Shown in pieces: positions 1 through 11,421 of a stretch of 64,000 nt of DNA (positions within the stretch are counted from its first letter, which is position 1; the number at the start of each line of letters is the position of its first letter). The DNA is from Chryseobacterium artocarpi (GTDB taxonomy: Bacteria > Bacteroidota > Bacteroidia > Flavobacteriales > Weeksellaceae), in the NCBI RefSeq assembly GCF_001684975.1, contig NZ_MAYH01000034.1, positions 496,001 to 560,000 on the forward strand. The letters are read 5' to 3'. The position numbers and the translations under genes were made by a program. Under the pieces are notes generated by a model, which worked only from the letters and a program-made list of their open reading frames with translations, was not told where the DNA came from and did not search any database.

Positions 1-3000
1 CTGCAATGATAACCGCGTTATACGCATCCCACTTACAGATTGTATCTCCTTTTTTAACTTTATCACCTGGTTTTACAGATAATATTGAACCGTAAGGTAC
101 GTTAGCTACCATTAATGGAGTTCTAGACTCATTATCAGCAACTAATCTGAATTCCGTTGAACGAGAAACAACAACCTCAGTGATATTACCGTTTTCATCT
201 TCAGAGCTAATAGTTCTTACCTCATCCATTTCAACGATACCATCTCTTCTTGCAACTATAGATGGGTTTTCAGAAACGTTACCTGCAGTACCCCCTTGGT
301 GGAAAGTTCTCAACGTAAGCTGAGTTCCCGGTTCACCAATAGATTGTGCTGCAATTACTCCTACTGCTTCACCCATGTGGATTGTTTTACCAGTAGCTAG
401 GTTTCTACCATAACATTTTGCACAGATACCTTTCTTAGCTTCACAAGTAAGTGGTGAACGAACTTCAACCGCTTCCAATCCTGCTTCTTCAATTCTCTTA
501 GCTAATGCTTCGTTGATTACCTGATCTGCTTCAATAATGATTTCATCACTTTCAGGATCATAGATATTATGTAAAGAAACTCTACCTAAGATTCTTTCAG
601 AGATTCTTTCAACGATCTCGTCATTTTTCTTAAGTGCAGTAACTTCTGTTCCTCTCAACGTTCCACAGTCATCTTCTGTAACGATAACGTCCTGTGCAAC
701 GTCTACCAATCTTCTGGTTAGGTAACCAGCATCGGCAGTTTTAAGAGCGGTATCCGCAAGACCCTTACGAGCACCGTGGGTAGAGATAAAGTACTCTAAG
801 ATGGAAAGACCTTCCTTAAAGTTTGCAAGGATCGGGTTTTCGATGATCTCCGCACCGGTAGAACCAGCTTTTTGCGGTTTCGCCATCAAACCTCTCATCC
901 CTGATAACTGACGGATCTGTTCCTTAGAACCCCTCGCCCCAGAGTCAAGCATCATGTATACAGAGTTGAAACCACCTTGGTCAGTTTTCATTCTGCTCAT
1001 GATCATTTCAGTTAATCCAGCGTTGGTGTTAGTCCAAACGTCGATTACCTGGTTATAACGTTCTGTATCGGTAATTAGACCCATGTTATAGTTAGCTCTA
1101 ATTTCGTCTACAGTTTCAATTGAAGTAGCAATCATCTGCTTTTTCTCCACAGGTACTACGATATCTCCAAGAGAGAATGATAGACCTCCTTTGAATGCGT
1201 TTGAATACCCTAGATCTTTCATTGCATCCAAGAACTTCACTGTTGTAGGGAAATCTGTATCAGCAAGGATCTTACCGATAACGTTTCTCAATGATTTCTT
1301 AGTAAGAAGTTCATTGATATATCCTACTTGCTTAGGTACAATTTGGTTGAATAAGATTCTACCTACAGAAGTTTCGATCAATCTTGTTACGATTACTCCG
1401 TCTTCTTTCACTGGTAGTCTACATCTTACCTTAGCATTTAATGAAACTCTACCTTCTGCGTAAGCGATTTCCGCTTCTTCAGGAGAATAGAATGCAAGAC
1501 CTTCACCTTTTACTTTCATCTCTTCTGTAGAGCTTAATTCTTTGGTCATGAAATAAAGACCAAGAACCATGTCCTGAGATGGTACTGTAATTGGAGAACC
1601 GTTTGCAGGGTTCAAGATGTTTTGAGAACCTAACATCAATAACTGAGCTTCAAGGATCGCTTCTGGTCCTAACGGTAAGTGTACCGCCATCTGGTCACCA
1701 TCGAAATCGGCGTTGAATGCTGTTGTTACTAACGGGTGTAGTTGGATAGCTTTACCTTCGATCATCTTAGGTTGGAAAGCCTGAATACCAAGTCTGTGAA
1801 GAGTAGGTGCTCTGTTCAATAGAACAGGGTGACCTTTCATCACGTTTTCTAGGATATCATAAACTACTGGTTCTTTTCTATCGATAATTCTCTTCGCAGA
1901 TTTTACTGTTTTTACAATACCTCTCTCGATTAGTTTTCTAATGATAAATGGTTTGTAAAGTTCAGCTGCCATATCTTTAGGGATACCACATTCGTGAAGC
2001 TGTAAGTTTGGACCTACAACAATTACCGAACGCGCAGAGTAGTCTACCCTTTTCCCTAGTAAGTTCTGACGGAAACGACCTTGCTTACCTTTCAATGAAT
2101 CAGAAAGTGATTTCAATGGTCTGTTTGATTCAGATTTTACTGCAGAAGATTTTCTTGTGTTATCGAATAATGAATCTACTGATTCCTGAAGCATACGCTT
2201 CTCGTTTCTCAAGATTACTTCAGGAGCTTTGATCTCCAATAATCTCTTCAAACGGTTATTTCTGATAATAACTCTTCTATAAAGGTCATTTAAGTCAGAA
2301 GTTGCGAAACGTCCTCCATCCAATGGAACTAATGGTCTTAGTTCTGGTGGGATAACTGGAAGTACACGCATAATCATCCACTCTGGTCTGTTGATCATTC
2401 TTGTATTAGCACCTCTTAATGCTTCTACAACGTTCAATCTCTTAAGAGCTTCAGTTCTTCTTTGCTTAGATCCTTCGTTGTGAGCTTTATGTCTCAAGTC
2501 GAAAGACAATGCATCAAGGTCAATTCTCTTTAATAATTCTTCAACAGCTTCAGCACCCATTTTAGCGATGAATTTGTTTGGATCAGAATCATCAAGATAT
2601 TGGTTCTCGATTGGAAGAGTTTCCATGATATCAAGATACTCTTCTTCTGTAAGGAATTCCATGTTCTCGAAATCAGAACCGTCTAATTTCTTAGCAATAC
2701 CTTGTTGAATCACTACATATCTTTCGTAGTAGATGATCATATCTAATTTCTTAGAAGGAATTCCAAGAAGGTATCCGATTTTGTTTGGTAATGAACGGAA
2801 ATACCAGATGTGTGCAATTGGAACTACAAGGTTGATGTGCCCGATTCTCTCTCTTCTTACTTTTTTCTCAGTAACTTCTACTCCACAACGGTCACAAACG
2901 ATTCCTTTGTAACGAATTCTCTTGTATTTACCACAAGCACATTCGTAATCCTTTACAGGACCAAAGATTTTCTCACAGAATAGCCCGTCTCTTTCAGGCT

Positions 3001-3127
3001 TGTGAGTTCTGTAGTTAATAGTTTCCGGTTTTAAAACCTCCCCTCTTGAGTCTTGTAAAATAGACTCGGGTGAAGCTAAACCGATGGTTATTTTATTAAA
3101 TCTACTTGATTTATTTTTATTTGACAT
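1..3127 (-). CDS. rpoC: DNA-directed RNA polymerase subunit beta' (C-terminal part beyond window)
   Basis: Catalytic largest subunit of RNA polymerase. About 1042 codons are visible, from the ATG at 3125-3127 (product begins [10 protein letters not shown]) to the window edge with no stop, so the 3' end is missing. The N-terminal zinc-binding segment with CxC and CDRC cysteines lies near residues 60-85. The active-site motif NADFDGDQM is at residues 472-480, with metal-binding aspartates D474, D476 and D478. The second cysteine cluster ([13 protein letters not shown]) is near residue 890. The gene lies 122 bp downstream of rpoB on the same strand, so the two are probably co-transcribed. Identification is certain; only the C-terminus is unseen. 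Confidence 0.98.
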   Translation of the reverse strand, partial: MSNKNKSSRFNKITIGLASPESILQDSRGEVLKPETINYRTHKPERDGLFCEKIFGPVKDYECACGKYKRIRYKGIVCDRCGVEVTEKKVRRERIGHINLVVPIAHIWYFRSLPNKIGYLLGIPSKKLDMIIYYERYVVIQQGIAKKLDGSDFENMEFLTEEEYLDIMETLPIENQYLDDSDPNKFIAKMGAEAVEELLKRIDLDALSFDLRHKAHNEGSKQRRTEALKRLNVVEALRGANTRMINRPEWMIMRVLPVIPPELRPLVPLDGGRFATSDLNDLYRRVIIRNNRLKRLLEIKAPEVILRNEKRMLQESVDSLFDNTRKSSAVKSESNRPLKSLSDSLKGKQGRFRQNLLGKRVDYSARSVIVVGPNLQLHECGIPKDMAAELYKPFIIRKLIERGIVKTVKSAKRIIDRKEPVVYDILENVMKGHPVLLNRAPTLHRLGIQAFQPKMIEGKAIQLHPLVTTAFNADFDGDQMAVHLPLGPEAILEAQLLMLGSQNILNPANGSPITVPSQDMVLGLYFMTKELSSTEEMKVKGEGLAFYSPEEAEIAYAEGRVSLNAKVRCRLPVKEDGVIVTRLIETSVGRILFNQIVPKQVGYINELLTKKSLRNVIGKILADTDFPTTVKFLDAMKDLGYSNAFKGGLSFSLGDIVVPVEKKQMIATSIETVDEIRANYNMGLITDTERYNQVIDVWTNTNAGLTEMIMSRMKTDQGGFNSVYMMLDSGARGSKEQIRQLSGMRGLMAKPQKAGSTGAEIIENPILANFKEGLSILEYFISTHGARKGLADTALKTADAGYLTRRLVDVAQDVIVTEDDCGTLRGTEVTALKKNDEIVERISERILGRVSLHNIYDPESDEIIIEADQVINEALAKRIEEAGLEAVEVRSPLTCEAKKGICAKCYGRNLATGKTIHMGEAVGVIAAQSIGEPGTQLTLRTFHQGGTAGNVSENPSIVARRDGIVEMDEVRTISSEDENGNITEVVVSRSTEFRLVADNESRTPLMVANVPYGSILSVKPGDKVKKGDTICKWDAYNAVIIA

Positions 3128-3137
3128 AATTTTTTTT

Positions 3138-3168
3138 AGATTTTAGATTTCAGATTTCAGATTTCAGA
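3138..3168. repeat. Short tandem repeat (AGATTTC)n in the rpoB-rpoC gap
   Basis: Four successive 7-bp units (AGATTTT then AGATTTC three times), followed by a partial AGA. They sit just upstream of the rpoC start in the transcript. This is a simple repeat prone to slippage; no function can be read from it. Confidence 0.75.
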
Positions 3169-3249
3169 CGAAATCATCATTCCAAATTCAAGGATTATAA
3201 AATTCTTAGAGTGTCATAGTCTGACATCTTGTGTCTGACATCTGATATC

Positions 3250-6200
3250 TTACTCCTCTAATCTTACGTCTAATCCAAGTCCTTGTAACTCGTGAAGTAA
3301 TACGTTGAATGATTCTGGAATACCTGGTTCAGGCATAGATTCACCTTTCGCAATTGCTTCATAAGTTTTTGCTCTACCAATCACGTCATCCGACTTCACA
3401 GTCAAGATCTCTCTCAGGATGTTAGATGCACCGAATGCTTCAAGTGCCCAAACCTCCATCTCTCCGAATCTCTGACCACCGAACTGAGCTTTACCTCCTA
3501 ACGGCTGCTGAGTAATCAATGAGTAAGGACCGATAGAACGTGCGTGCATCTTATCATCAACCATGTGTCCTAGTTTCAGCATGTAGATAACACCCACTGT
3601 AGCTGCCTGTGTAAATCTTTCTCCGGTACCACCATCATAAAGGTGAGTGTGACCGAATTTAGGAAGACCTGCTTTCTCAGTGTACTCAGTAATCTGATCA
3701 AGAGTTGCTCCATCAAAGATTGGCGTAGCGAACTTCATTCCTAATTTCTGACCAGCCCATCCAAGAACTGTTTCATAAATCTGTCCGATGTTCATACGAG
3801 AAGGTACCCCTAGTGGATTCAATACGATATCTACTGGTGTTCCGTCTTCTAGGAATGGCATATCTTCTTCACGAACGATTCTTGATACGATACCTTTGTT
3901 ACCGTGACGTCCTGCCATTTTATCTCCTACATTCAGTTTACGTTTCTTAGCGATGTAAACTTTAGCCAACTTCATGATACCTGCTGGAAGCTCATCTCCG
4001 ATTGAAATTGCAAATTTCTCACGGTTTTTAACTCCCTGAATGTCGTTATATTTGATTTTGTAATTGTGAATCAATTGTTTGATCAATTCATTCTTGTCAG
4101 CGTCAACTGTCCAGTCTGCACCACTAACGTTTACATAATCTTCAACTGATGTTAATAACTTGTGAGTGAACTTCACACCTTTACCGATGATTTCTTCATC
4201 AAGGTCGTTTTGTACCCCTTGAGAAGTTTTACCGCTTACCAGTGTATTTAATTTTTCAATTAAAGTGTTTCTCAACTCGTCAAACTTAGCCTTGTAAGTG
4301 TTTTCAATTTCTTCAAGTTTAAGTTTTTCTTCAGTTCTTTTCTTTTTGTCTTTAATGTTTCTAGAGAACAATTTCTTGTTGATAACAACTCCTCTTAGTG
4401 AAGAGTCAGCTTTTAATGATGCGTCTTTTACATCACCAGCTTTGTCACCGAAGATAGCTCTAAGAAGTTTTTCTTCAGGAGTCGGGTCAGATTCACCTTT
4501 TGGAGTAATTTTACCAATCATGATATCTCCAGGCTTCACTTCAGCACCGATTCTGATCATACCGTTCTCGTCAAGATCTTTGGTAGCTTCTTCAGATACG
4601 TTTGGAATATCTGCTGTAAGTTCTTCCATACCTAATTTAGTATCACGAACTTCCAGTGAATATTCATCTACGTGGATTGAAGTAAACCAGTCTTCACGTA
4701 CAACTTTTTCGTTGATTACGATCGCATCCTCGAAGTTGTATCCTTTCCAAGGCATGAACGCTACTACTAAGTTTCTACCAAGAGCCAATTCTCCTTTTTC
4801 AGTAGCATAACCGTCGCAAAGTACTTGTCCTTTCTCCACTACATCACCTACTCTTACGTTTGGTCTTAGCGTGATTGTTGTACTCTGGTTAGTTTTTCTG
4901 AACTTAGTAAGTTTATATGTTTTAGTAGCAGACTCGAATTGTACTAAATCTTCGTCTTCGCTTCTTTCATATTTAATAACGATTCTGTCAGCATCTACGT
5001 ACTCTACAGTACCTGTACCTTCAGCGTTAATTAAGATTCTAGAGTCTCTTGCAACTTGTTGCTCAAGCCCTGTACCTACAACCGGAGCCTGTGGCTTCAA
5101 TAGAGGAACGGCCTGACGCATCATGTTAGATCCCATCAATGCACGGTTCGCATCATCATGCTCCAAGAATGGAATTAATGAAGCGGAAATACCAGAGATC
5201 TGGTTTGGTGCAACGTCAATAAGGTTAACCTGAGCTGGCTCAACTACTGGGTAGTCACCATCCAATCTTGCAATAATTCTGTCTGTTAAGAAATCACCAT
5301 TATCACTCAATTCAACGTTTGCCTGAGCAATTACTTTGTCTTCTTCGTCTTCTGCATTAAGGTAAATAGGATCAGCGTTAAGATTAATCTTACCATCTTC
5401 TACTTTTCTATATGGAGTTTCGATGAAACCAAGGTTGTTGATTTTAGCATAAATACCTAAAGATGAAATCAAACCGATGTTTGGTCCTTCCGGAGTTTCA
5501 ATCGGACAAATTCTTCCGTAGTGAGTATGGTGAACGTCACGAACCTCGAAACCTGCTCTTTCTCTTGATAAACCACCAGGTCCTAGTGCAGATAATCTTC
5601 TCTTGTGAGTGATCTCTGATAGAGGGTTGGTTTGGTCCATGAACTGAGATAGCTGGTTGGTACCGAAGAACGAGTTAATAACAGATGTTAAAGTCTTAGC
5701 ATTAACAAGGTCAAGTGGAGTAAAGATTTCGTTATCTCTAACGTTCATTCTCTCCTTGATTGTTCTTGCAATTCTTGAAAGACCTACTCCGAACTGTCCT
5801 GCTAATTGCTCACCAACAGTTTTAATTCTTCTGTTTGATAAGTGGTCGATATCATCAACCTCAGCTTTAGAGTTTACAAGCTCGATTAAGTGTCTTACGA
5901 TTGCAATGATATCTTCTTTTGTAAGAACTTCAGTTGTAGTTGGGATGTTAAGACCTAACTTTTTGTTTAGTCTGTAACGTCCTACTTCACCTAAAGAGTA
6001 TCTCTGCTCAGAGAAGAATAATTTTTCAATGATTCCTCTTGCAGTTTCCTCATCTGGTGGATCTGCGTTTCTTAACTGACGATAGATGTACTCTACTGCT
6101 TCTTTCTCAGAGTTCGTAGGGTCTTTTTGTAATGTATTCTGGATGATAGAGAATTCATTGCTGTTTTCTTTGTGAATCAGGATAGATTTCACACCAGCAT

Positions 6201-7071
6201 CCAAGATAAGATCTAAGTGTTCTTTTTCAAGAATAGTCTCTCTATCTAAGATGATTTCGTTTCTTTCGATAGAAACTACTTCACCTGTATCTTCGTCTAC
6301 GAAGTCTTCGAACCAAGTGTTCAATACTCTCGCAGCCAATGTTCTCCCTTCCACTTTTTTAAGTGCCGCTTTAGAAACTTTCACTTCTTCAGCAAGGTCG
6401 AAGATCTGAAGGATGTCCTTATCAGATTCGTAACCGATAGCTCTTAATAAAGTTGTTAATGGTAACTTTTTCTTACGGTCGATATACGCATACATTACGC
6501 TGTTGATATCTGTTGTAAATTCCATCCAAGATCCTTTGAAAGGGATAATTCTTGAATAGTAAAGTTTGGTTCCGTTTGCGTGGTAAGTCTGTCCGAAGAA
6601 TACACCCGGAGATCTGTGTAACTGAGTTACGATTACACGCTCTGCTCCATTGATAATGAATGAACCAGAAGGAGTCATGTAAGGAACCGGACCTAAATAT
6701 ACATCCTGAACCACTGTTTGGAAATCTTCGTGTTCCGGGTCAGTACAGTACAATTTAAGTCTTGCTTTTAGAGGAACTGAATAAGTAAGTCCTCTTTCCA
6801 CACACTCATCGATTGAATAACGTGGAGAATCTACCAGATAGTCTAAGAATTCTAATACGAATTGGTTTCTTGAATCCGTAATTGGGAAATTCTCTTGGAA
6901 AGTCTTGTAAAGAGCTTCTGTCTTTCTGGCTTCAGGAAGTGTATCAAGCTGGAAAAATTCTCTGAAAGACTCAATTTGGATATCCAAGAAGTCTGGAGTG
7001 ATGATTTTTCCTTTCGCTGATGAGAAATTAATTCTCGGATTTCCTTGAGTTGTTGATTTTGTTTTACTCAT
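3250..7071 (-). CDS. rpoB: DNA-directed RNA polymerase subunit beta
   Basis: Second-largest RNA polymerase subunit, 1273 residues, close to the usual bacterial length. The rifampicin-pocket region around residues 470-540 is well conserved ([19 protein letters not shown]). The positions equivalent to E. coli D516, H526 and S531 are D479, H489 and S494, all of the susceptible type. The C-terminal region with [18 protein letters not shown] is intact. It precedes rpoC on the same strand. Upstream is a leader of about 330 nt and a candidate promoter at 7404-7435, and rplL is separated from it by a terminator and three unrelated genes. rpoBC must therefore be largely transcribed independently of rplJL here, unlike the classical operon. 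Confidence 0.99.
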   Translation of the reverse strand: MSKTKSTTQGNPRINFSSAKGKIITPDFLDIQIESFREFFQLDTLPEARKTEALYKTFQENFPITDSRNQFVLEFLDYLVDSPRYSIDECVERGLTYSVPLKARLKLYCTDPEHEDFQTVVQDVYLGPVPYMTPSGSFIINGAERVIVTQLHRSPGVFFGQTYHANGTKLYYSRIIPFKGSWMEFTTDINSVMYAYIDRKKKLPLTTLLRAIGYESDKDILQIFDLAEEVKVSKAALKKVEGRTLAARVLNTWFEDFVDEDTGEVVSIERNEIILDRETILEKEHLDLILDAGVKSILIHKENSNEFSIIQNTLQKDPTNSEKEAVEYIYRQLRNADPPDEETARGIIEKLFFSEQRYSLGEVGRYRLNKKLGLNIPTTTEVLTKEDIIAIVRHLIELVNSKAEVDDIDHLSNRRIKTVGEQLAGQFGVGLSRIARTIKERMNVRDNEIFTPLDLVNAKTLTSVINSFFGTNQLSQFMDQTNPLSEITHKRRLSALGPGGLSRERAGFEVRDVHHTHYGRICPIETPEGPNIGLISSLGIYAKINNLGFIETPYRKVEDGKINLNADPIYLNAEDEEDKVIAQANVELSDNGDFLTDRIIARLDGDYPVVEPAQVNLIDVAPNQISGISASLIPFLEHDDANRALMGSNMMRQAVPLLKPQAPVVGTGLEQQVARDSRILINAEGTGTVEYVDADRIVIKYERSEDEDLVQFESATKTYKLTKFRKTNQSTTITLRPNVRVGDVVEKGQVLCDGYATEKGELALGRNLVVAFMPWKGYNFEDAIVINEKVVREDWFTSIHVDEYSLEVRDTKLGMEELTADIPNVSEEATKDLDENGMIRIGAEVKPGDIMIGKITPKGESDPTPEEKLLRAIFGDKAGDVKDASLKADSSLRGVVINKKLFSRNIKDKKKRTEEKLKLEEIENTYKAKFDELRNTLIEKLNTLVSGKTSQGVQNDLDEEIIGKGVKFTHKLLTSVEDYVNVSGADWTVDADKNELIKQLIHNYKIKYNDIQGVKNREKFAISIGDELPAGIMKLAKVYIAKKRKLNVGDKMAGRHGNKGIVSRIVREEDMPFLEDGTPVDIVLNPLGVPSRMNIGQIYETVLGWAGQKLGMKFATPIFDGATLDQITEYTEKAGLPKFGHTHLYDGGTGERFTQAATVGVIYMLKLGHMVDDKMHARSIGPYSLITQQPLGGKAQFGGQRFGEMEVWALEAFGASNILREILTVKSDDVIGRAKTYEAIAKGESMPEPGIPESFNVLLHELQGLGLDVRLEE

Positions 7072-7403
7072 AAAACTTTTAAGAAAGGGTTAAAAAATAT
7101 TTTGATTCATTTAAAAATATCAGGAATAGAATAAAGAAAGGAGAGAAAAGATAAAAGACCTTAAATATTTGGCGCTATTAGAAATAGTCTTCATTCTTTT
7201 TTCTTAATTCTTAGGATCTTATTCCTAACTGCAACACTGGTATATCTTTTCACAGCGTAATGCAAAATATTTTTCTTACTTTTGAGACGGTATTACCCGT
7301 AATATCTACAAACACGAAATCTCTCCCATGTTATTACACAATGAAAGAGTTGATTTTCAGTATTTTATAAATTTACAAACAATTTTTCGCGCCAAAAGAG
7401 GGG
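7072..7403 (-). other. Long 5' leader of rpoB
   Basis: About 330 nt without a gene between the candidate rpoB promoter and the rpoB ATG. It holds a small perfect inverted repeat, TTAGGA(6 nt)TCCTAA at 7211-7228, and a weaker ACGG/CCGT repeat near 7288-7301. No ribosomal-protein binding site or riboswitch was recognised. A regulatory leader is possible but is inference only. Confidence 0.35.
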
Positions 7404-7435
7404 CAAAGATACAAAAATTTATTCACAATTACAAA
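7404..7435 (-). promoter_or_regulatory. Candidate rpoB promoter (Bacteroidetes type)
   Basis: Read on the minus strand, TTTG (7432-7435) is followed after 20 nt by TATCTTTG (7404-7411). This fits the Bacteroidetes -33/-7 consensus TTTG ... TAnnTTTG. It is the only good match in the gap between rpoB and the neighbouring secreted-protein gene. Confidence 0.6.
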
Positions 7436-7471
7436 TAAATCGTCCTCATTTTGAGCGTTTTAAAACATAAA

Positions 7472-7499
7472 AAGGGCTGTTCATTACTGAGCAGCCCTT
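7472..7499 (-). terminator. Rho-independent terminator after the 877-codon surface protein gene
   Basis: Inverted repeat AAGGGCTG / CAGCCCTT with a loop of about 12 nt, followed by T-rich sequence on the minus strand. It lies 27 bp after the stop of the gene at 7526 and isolates it from rpoB. Confidence 0.8.
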
Positions 7500-7525
7500 A
7501 TCCATATTAGGTTTTACTATGTTTT

Positions 7526-10123
7526 TTATCGAACAATAATTTTATAAGATTTCACCGTTGATTTCGTTTCAATCTTAATGATATAAATTCCTGCAGGTAA
7601 TGAAGAGGTATCAATTCCTGTACGCGCTGTAAATTTATCGGTCTTAACCACTTTTCCTTCTGTTGAGAATAAAGTATAAACACCTTTTTCTACAGATGAA
7701 ATTACAAGATTCTCACCTGCTTTTACAGGGTTTGGATATATTTTAATATCGTTAGCTGCTCCGGCAATTTCTGTAGCATTTGTAATTTTAGCAGAAGCTG
7801 CAGCTGTTTTCAGTAAGGTTGCGTATGGAGAAAGTGGAGAGTTTGGAGCTCCTCTTTTTACAAGATCAGTGTCTACCACTGCCTGAATACCGTCCTTATC
7901 CTGATCATCAATCGTAGAAATAAATCCACCCCCTAACGTATCCAAATTACCTTTTCCGATCAGATAAAGATCAAGGTCTACTCCATTTGACATTACATCA
8001 AGGAAATCAGGTTTGTCATCCCCATTTGTGTTTCTGATGTTATATTTCAACACTCCGGAATCAGGGAAAGTTTCAAGGATATCTGCAATACCATTTTTAC
8101 CAACCGCAACGGTATTATCGATAATACCGTTACGATCTGTATCGATCTGATTAATTATCGAGGTTGGAATTCCGGATTCAAAAAGATCAAGAATGCCGTC
8201 ATTATCGGAGTCCAGATCAAGATAATTCGGAACTGAGTCTCCAAGCACCGAAGTAATTATAATATTTCCTTCTGAATCATCATCCTGGAACTTACCATTA
8301 TGATCAAAGTCTTCAATACTATCAGGAATACCATCATTATCAGAATCCATATCACAAGCGTCTACAATACCGTCTCCGTCTGTATCTAATGCCGGAGATT
8401 TATCATTTACCACTGTACATCCTTCTGCACAATCAGGAATACCATTACCGTTGTTATCTATACTATCATCTCCTCCCGGGCAACGATCGAAGCAGTTTGG
8501 AACGCCGTCATTATCATCATCTTTACTTGCAAAAGCGTTATAGATATAATAGTTTTGAGGAATACGAACTGCTGTTCCGCTATTGAAAGTAATCTTCATA
8601 CGATTGAAAGGTCGTGTAGCTTTACCGCCTACATAGAACTTATTAGAATTTGTTGTAAAGAAGTTCCCACTAATCAAGCTTCCTGAACTTGTAAAGGTAT
8701 CTGTTGCTGTATTTCCGTTGTATAATGTTACTGTAATATTTTCCAGAACACTTACTCCGAGAAGATTCCCTGCTTTTTCTACTGTAAAGCCAGCCATTGT
8801 ATTTGCAGGCAACATTGAATTGCTGCTTACTGTTGTATATGCCGAGAAAATACTGAAAATAGAAGCTGCCGGCACCGTTGCTGTTGCATAATTAGAAGGG
8901 TTATTATCCACAATTGCTCCAGGATTTACCATTTTAGCTAAAATAAGACCTATAAATCCAGGTCCTGATGTCCAGCTTCCTCCTGTCACTAGATTTCCGA
9001 GCACAGCTGAACCGCTTGTCTGGATTTTATCATCACATTCACAAGATATAGGTTCTTCAAAGGCATAAAATACTTTAAGTGCTCCCAGATTAAATCCAAT
9101 GGTCTGGGTAATTTTCAGTCTTACTTCATTAAATGGTTTAGTGGTCGTAAGTGTCAATTTTTGTTTTCCTGAACCATAGCCAAGAACTTTAATATTAATC
9201 AAGCCGCCTCCATCAGACAATTGCCTTGACTCCTGACGTTCACCGAATAAGTAAGTTTCAATAGTTATATTTTTCAAAAATTCTGCACTTAATAATTTCC
9301 CCTGATCGTCGGGCTCTATTACAAAACCTGTTCTGTTGCCTGCAGGATACACTTGGTTTTTATCCAAAACACCTACAGAATAAGATCCTAAAATTCCAAT
9401 CGGAAGAACTATTTTTCCGAAAGAATTTTTATTTCCGTCTCCTATATTTTCTTTGTTTTCAACATAGGAAAGGGGTGCCAGAAAACTGCTGTCACCAGAA
9501 ATATTACCATCTACTCCACTTCCCGCAATGATGTCATCACAAATACCATTATTCTCTGTGGGTACTTTAGTGGGATCGAATGCAAATGCGTAATATACAT
9601 TCATGGAACTGAATATGGAAAGAACATTAGTCTGATACAATCTCACTTCGTCAAATCCTTTTGTTGTTTTAAAGTGCAGGAAAATTCTGTTTTTCGCTCC
9701 TCCGAATGCTGGCACGGACAATAAAGTACTGTTAGTTGTGGTTTCCTGAAGAACTCCATTTTTATACGTACTGATTCTTAACGAATTTAAAAGTGCAACT
9801 GTGATAAAACTTGTTCCCAGATCAACATTAAATCCAGTAATATAACCGGCTGGATATGATGTATTGTTATTTTTAACAGATATACCGTTTCCACTCACAA
9901 GGGAGGCGAAGTTCCCCATATTTACCTTATTATCCAGGTTGGCATCCACCACCGGATTCATACTTCCATTGTAACATGCTAGGCAAATTCCTGAATTATT
10001 TACAGGTTTCGCTTCTACTCCCATCCCTCGGATAGGCTCATAGCCTTGCTGCGCAAATACTACCACTGACAACACCAGTGTCATAAGCATTGCAGCTAAT
10101 TTCTCGAATAATTTTCTGGTCAT
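7526..10123 (-). CDS. T9SS-exported protein with thrombospondin type 3-like calcium-binding repeats
   Basis: Secreted surface protein of unknown role, about 865 residues from the preferred ATG at 10121-10123. An upstream in-frame start at 10159 would add 12 residues before the signal peptide. The N-terminus is a signal peptide ending near VVVFAQ. The middle contains several repeats with CEC or CDD cysteine motifs. At roughly residues 535-650 is a run of acidic repeats of the DSDNDGIPD / DTDGDGIVD kind, typical of calcium-binding TSP3 repeats. The last ~75 residues, with IYPNP and a final YKIIVR, form a type A T9SS sorting domain. It directly follows the 376-residue secreted protein gene and is probably co-transcribed with it. 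This pair sits in the normally continuous rplL-rpoB interval. Confidence 0.85.
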   Translation of the reverse strand: MTRKLFEKLAAMLMTLVLSVVVFAQQGYEPIRGMGVEAKPVNNSGICLACYNGSMNPVVDANLDNKVNMGNFASLVSGNGISVKNNNTSYPAGYITGFNVDLGTSFITVALLNSLRISTYKNGVLQETTTNSTLLSVPAFGGAKNRIFLHFKTTKGFDEVRLYQTNVLSIFSSMNVYYAFAFDPTKVPTENNGICDDIIAGSGVDGNISGDSSFLAPLSYVENKENIGDGNKNSFGKIVLPIGILGSYSVGVLDKNQVYPAGNRTGFVIEPDDQGKLLSAEFLKNITIETYLFGERQESRQLSDGGGLINIKVLGYGSGKQKLTLTTTKPFNEVRLKITQTIGFNLGALKVFYAFEEPISCECDDKIQTSGSAVLGNLVTGGSWTSGPGFIGLILAKMVNPGAIVDNNPSNYATATVPAASIFSIFSAYTTVSSNSMLPANTMAGFTVEKAGNLLGVSVLENITVTLYNGNTATDTFTSSGSLISGNFFTTNSNKFYVGGKATRPFNRMKITFNSGTAVRIPQNYYIYNAFASKDDDNDGVPNCFDRCPGGDDSIDNNGNGIPDCAEGCTVVNDKSPALDTDGDGIVDACDMDSDNDGIPDSIEDFDHNGKFQDDDSEGNIIITSVLGDSVPNYLDLDSDNDGILDLFESGIPTSIINQIDTDRNGIIDNTVAVGKNGIADILETFPDSGVLKYNIRNTNGDDKPDFLDVMSNGVDLDLYLIGKGNLDTLGGGFISTIDDQDKDGIQAVVDTDLVKRGAPNSPLSPYATLLKTAAASAKITNATEIAGAANDIKIYPNPVKAGENLVISSVEKGVYTLFSTEGKVVKTDKFTARTGIDTSSLPAGIYIIKIETKSTVKSYKIIVR

Positions 10124-10159
10124 TTCTTTTTTATTTATTTGGTTTGTGTTTATTATCAA

Positions 10160-11290
10160 TTAATACAATGGTTTCCATGATGTCCCATTACAACCTTCAT
10201 GTACATGAGCGGTAACATTATAGCGAATAGCTCCTTCATCTGCGGCTGTACATGAAGAAGACGGGCTGGAGATTCCTTTGATCTGAATTGCCGCTCCTGT
10301 AGCCGTATCTGCCGTAGGGATCATATTAACTCCCAGAATAGCATTAGTAGTATTACCTTTATTAAAAAAGACATGCGCTTTATTAGCGTAAACTGTTTGT
10401 CCTGCTAATGCTGTTCCTGTAAACCCAACCGTCATCGCTTCTACTCCTGAAGCATTGCCTGCTGTACCAATAGCAATATTATTGGTAGAAGCAGTATTAC
10501 CTGTTCCGATAACAATTCCGCCATTATTCGTGTTGCTATTTCCAACCGTGAGACCTGTAATTCCTGTCACAATGTTTGAGTTTCCGAGCACAAGATTATT
10601 GGCTCCAGTTGCAGTATTGGAATTACCGATTACTTTAGCACCATTATTTGCCTTATTTGATAATCCGATAGCTACTGCGGGAAAATTGCCTTGAGCAGAA
10701 ACTGTATTATCTTTACCTAATGCGACATTGGATGATGTACTGTTTGTCAAAACATTATTGGAACCCCATGTGAATGAAGCAAAAGAACCTGTTGTACTAT
10801 TAGAGTTTCCACCTTGCAATGTTCCATTAACATCCAGTATTCCTTTTACATTCTTTTGGGTAGCAAACACTAAATTCTGTCCATCACTTGTTCCCAGATA
10901 ATTTCCAGTAGAAATATCTGTACCCAAAGAAACCGCCGCCGCTGTTGTCCCGGCATTTCCCACCGTTCGCCAATTGTCATTTAAATTCCCCCATTTTGTA
11001 CCATTGAAAAAGTAGTATCCCGGAGTCACTACATCTACAGTTTGACCTGTTGGCGATGATTCAGCTGCGGTGACATATACAATTGCCCCTGTCTGAGCAG
11101 TTGTATAATTCTTTGCTTTTAGCTGTATTCCTGTAAGTCTTGGTGCAATAACACCATCCAATTTGTTAATATCTAATGGAGATCCCACTACATCAAGAGT
11201 AGTTTTAGGATCATTTGTTCCGATCCCAACTTGAGCGGTTAAAGAAAGACCAAAAGACAAAAGTGTTAATGTGAATAATTTGTTTTTCAT
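10160..11290 (-). CDS. Secreted protein with YadA-like head repeats
   Basis: About 376 residues from the ATG at 11288-11290, which directly precedes a signal peptide (MKNKLFTLTLL...LTAQ). An in-frame start at 11356 would add 22 hydrophilic residues and is less likely. Straight after the signal peptide comes VGIGTNDPKTTLDV, a head motif common in Flavobacteriia secreted proteins and shared with the three small genes at 14.7-16.7 kb. Residues ~170-310 are Asn/Gly/Thr/Ser-rich repeats such as GNSNTATGANN and AIGTAGNASG, resembling the left-handed beta-roll of trimeric adhesin heads. There is no YadA membrane anchor. The C-terminus (AADEGAIRYN, HEGCNGTSWKPLY) resembles tail modules of other flavobacterial surface proteins. 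It ends immediately before the 877-codon gene. Confidence 0.8.
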   Translation of the reverse strand: MKNKLFTLTLLSFGLSLTAQVGIGTNDPKTTLDVVGSPLDINKLDGVIAPRLTGIQLKAKNYTTAQTGAIVYVTAAESSPTGQTVDVVTPGYYFFNGTKWGNLNDNWRTVGNAGTTAAAVSLGTDISTGNYLGTSDGQNLVFATQKNVKGILDVNGTLQGGNSNSTTGSFASFTWGSNNVLTNSTSSNVALGKDNTVSAQGNFPAVAIGLSNKANNGAKVIGNSNTATGANNLVLGNSNIVTGITGLTVGNSNTNNGGIVIGTGNTASTNNIAIGTAGNASGVEAMTVGFTGTALAGQTVYANKAHVFFNKGNTTNAILGVNMIPTADTATGAAIQIKGISSPSSSCTAADEGAIRYNVTAHVHEGCNGTSWKPLY

Positions 11291-11421
11291 TACTAGTTGA
11301 TATTTGTTGTTTTTTTGTGTGTGTTTTATTTCAAGATAATTCTCTCCTTTTTTCATTTAAATTATAAATGAAAAGAAAAATTCATAACCCAACTTGGGAT
11401 TCGTAAAAAATATAGAAGATG

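Noticed and set aside
3128..3249. Possible small gene or regulatory RNA in the rpoB-rpoC gap
   Set aside because: Only a 7-bp tandem repeat and AT-rich sequence are visible; no ORF with a start and no stable hairpin.
4298..4810. Long plus-strand ORFs opposite rpoB and fabF
   Set aside because: They are shadows of highly conserved genes, with unnatural Ser/Phe-rich composition and no start signals.
10440..10800. Regularly repeated AT/GN-rich sequence that might look like a CRISPR or tandem array
   Set aside because: It encodes the YadA-like head repeats of the secreted protein at 10160-11290; repeats are degenerate at DNA level and there are no spacers.
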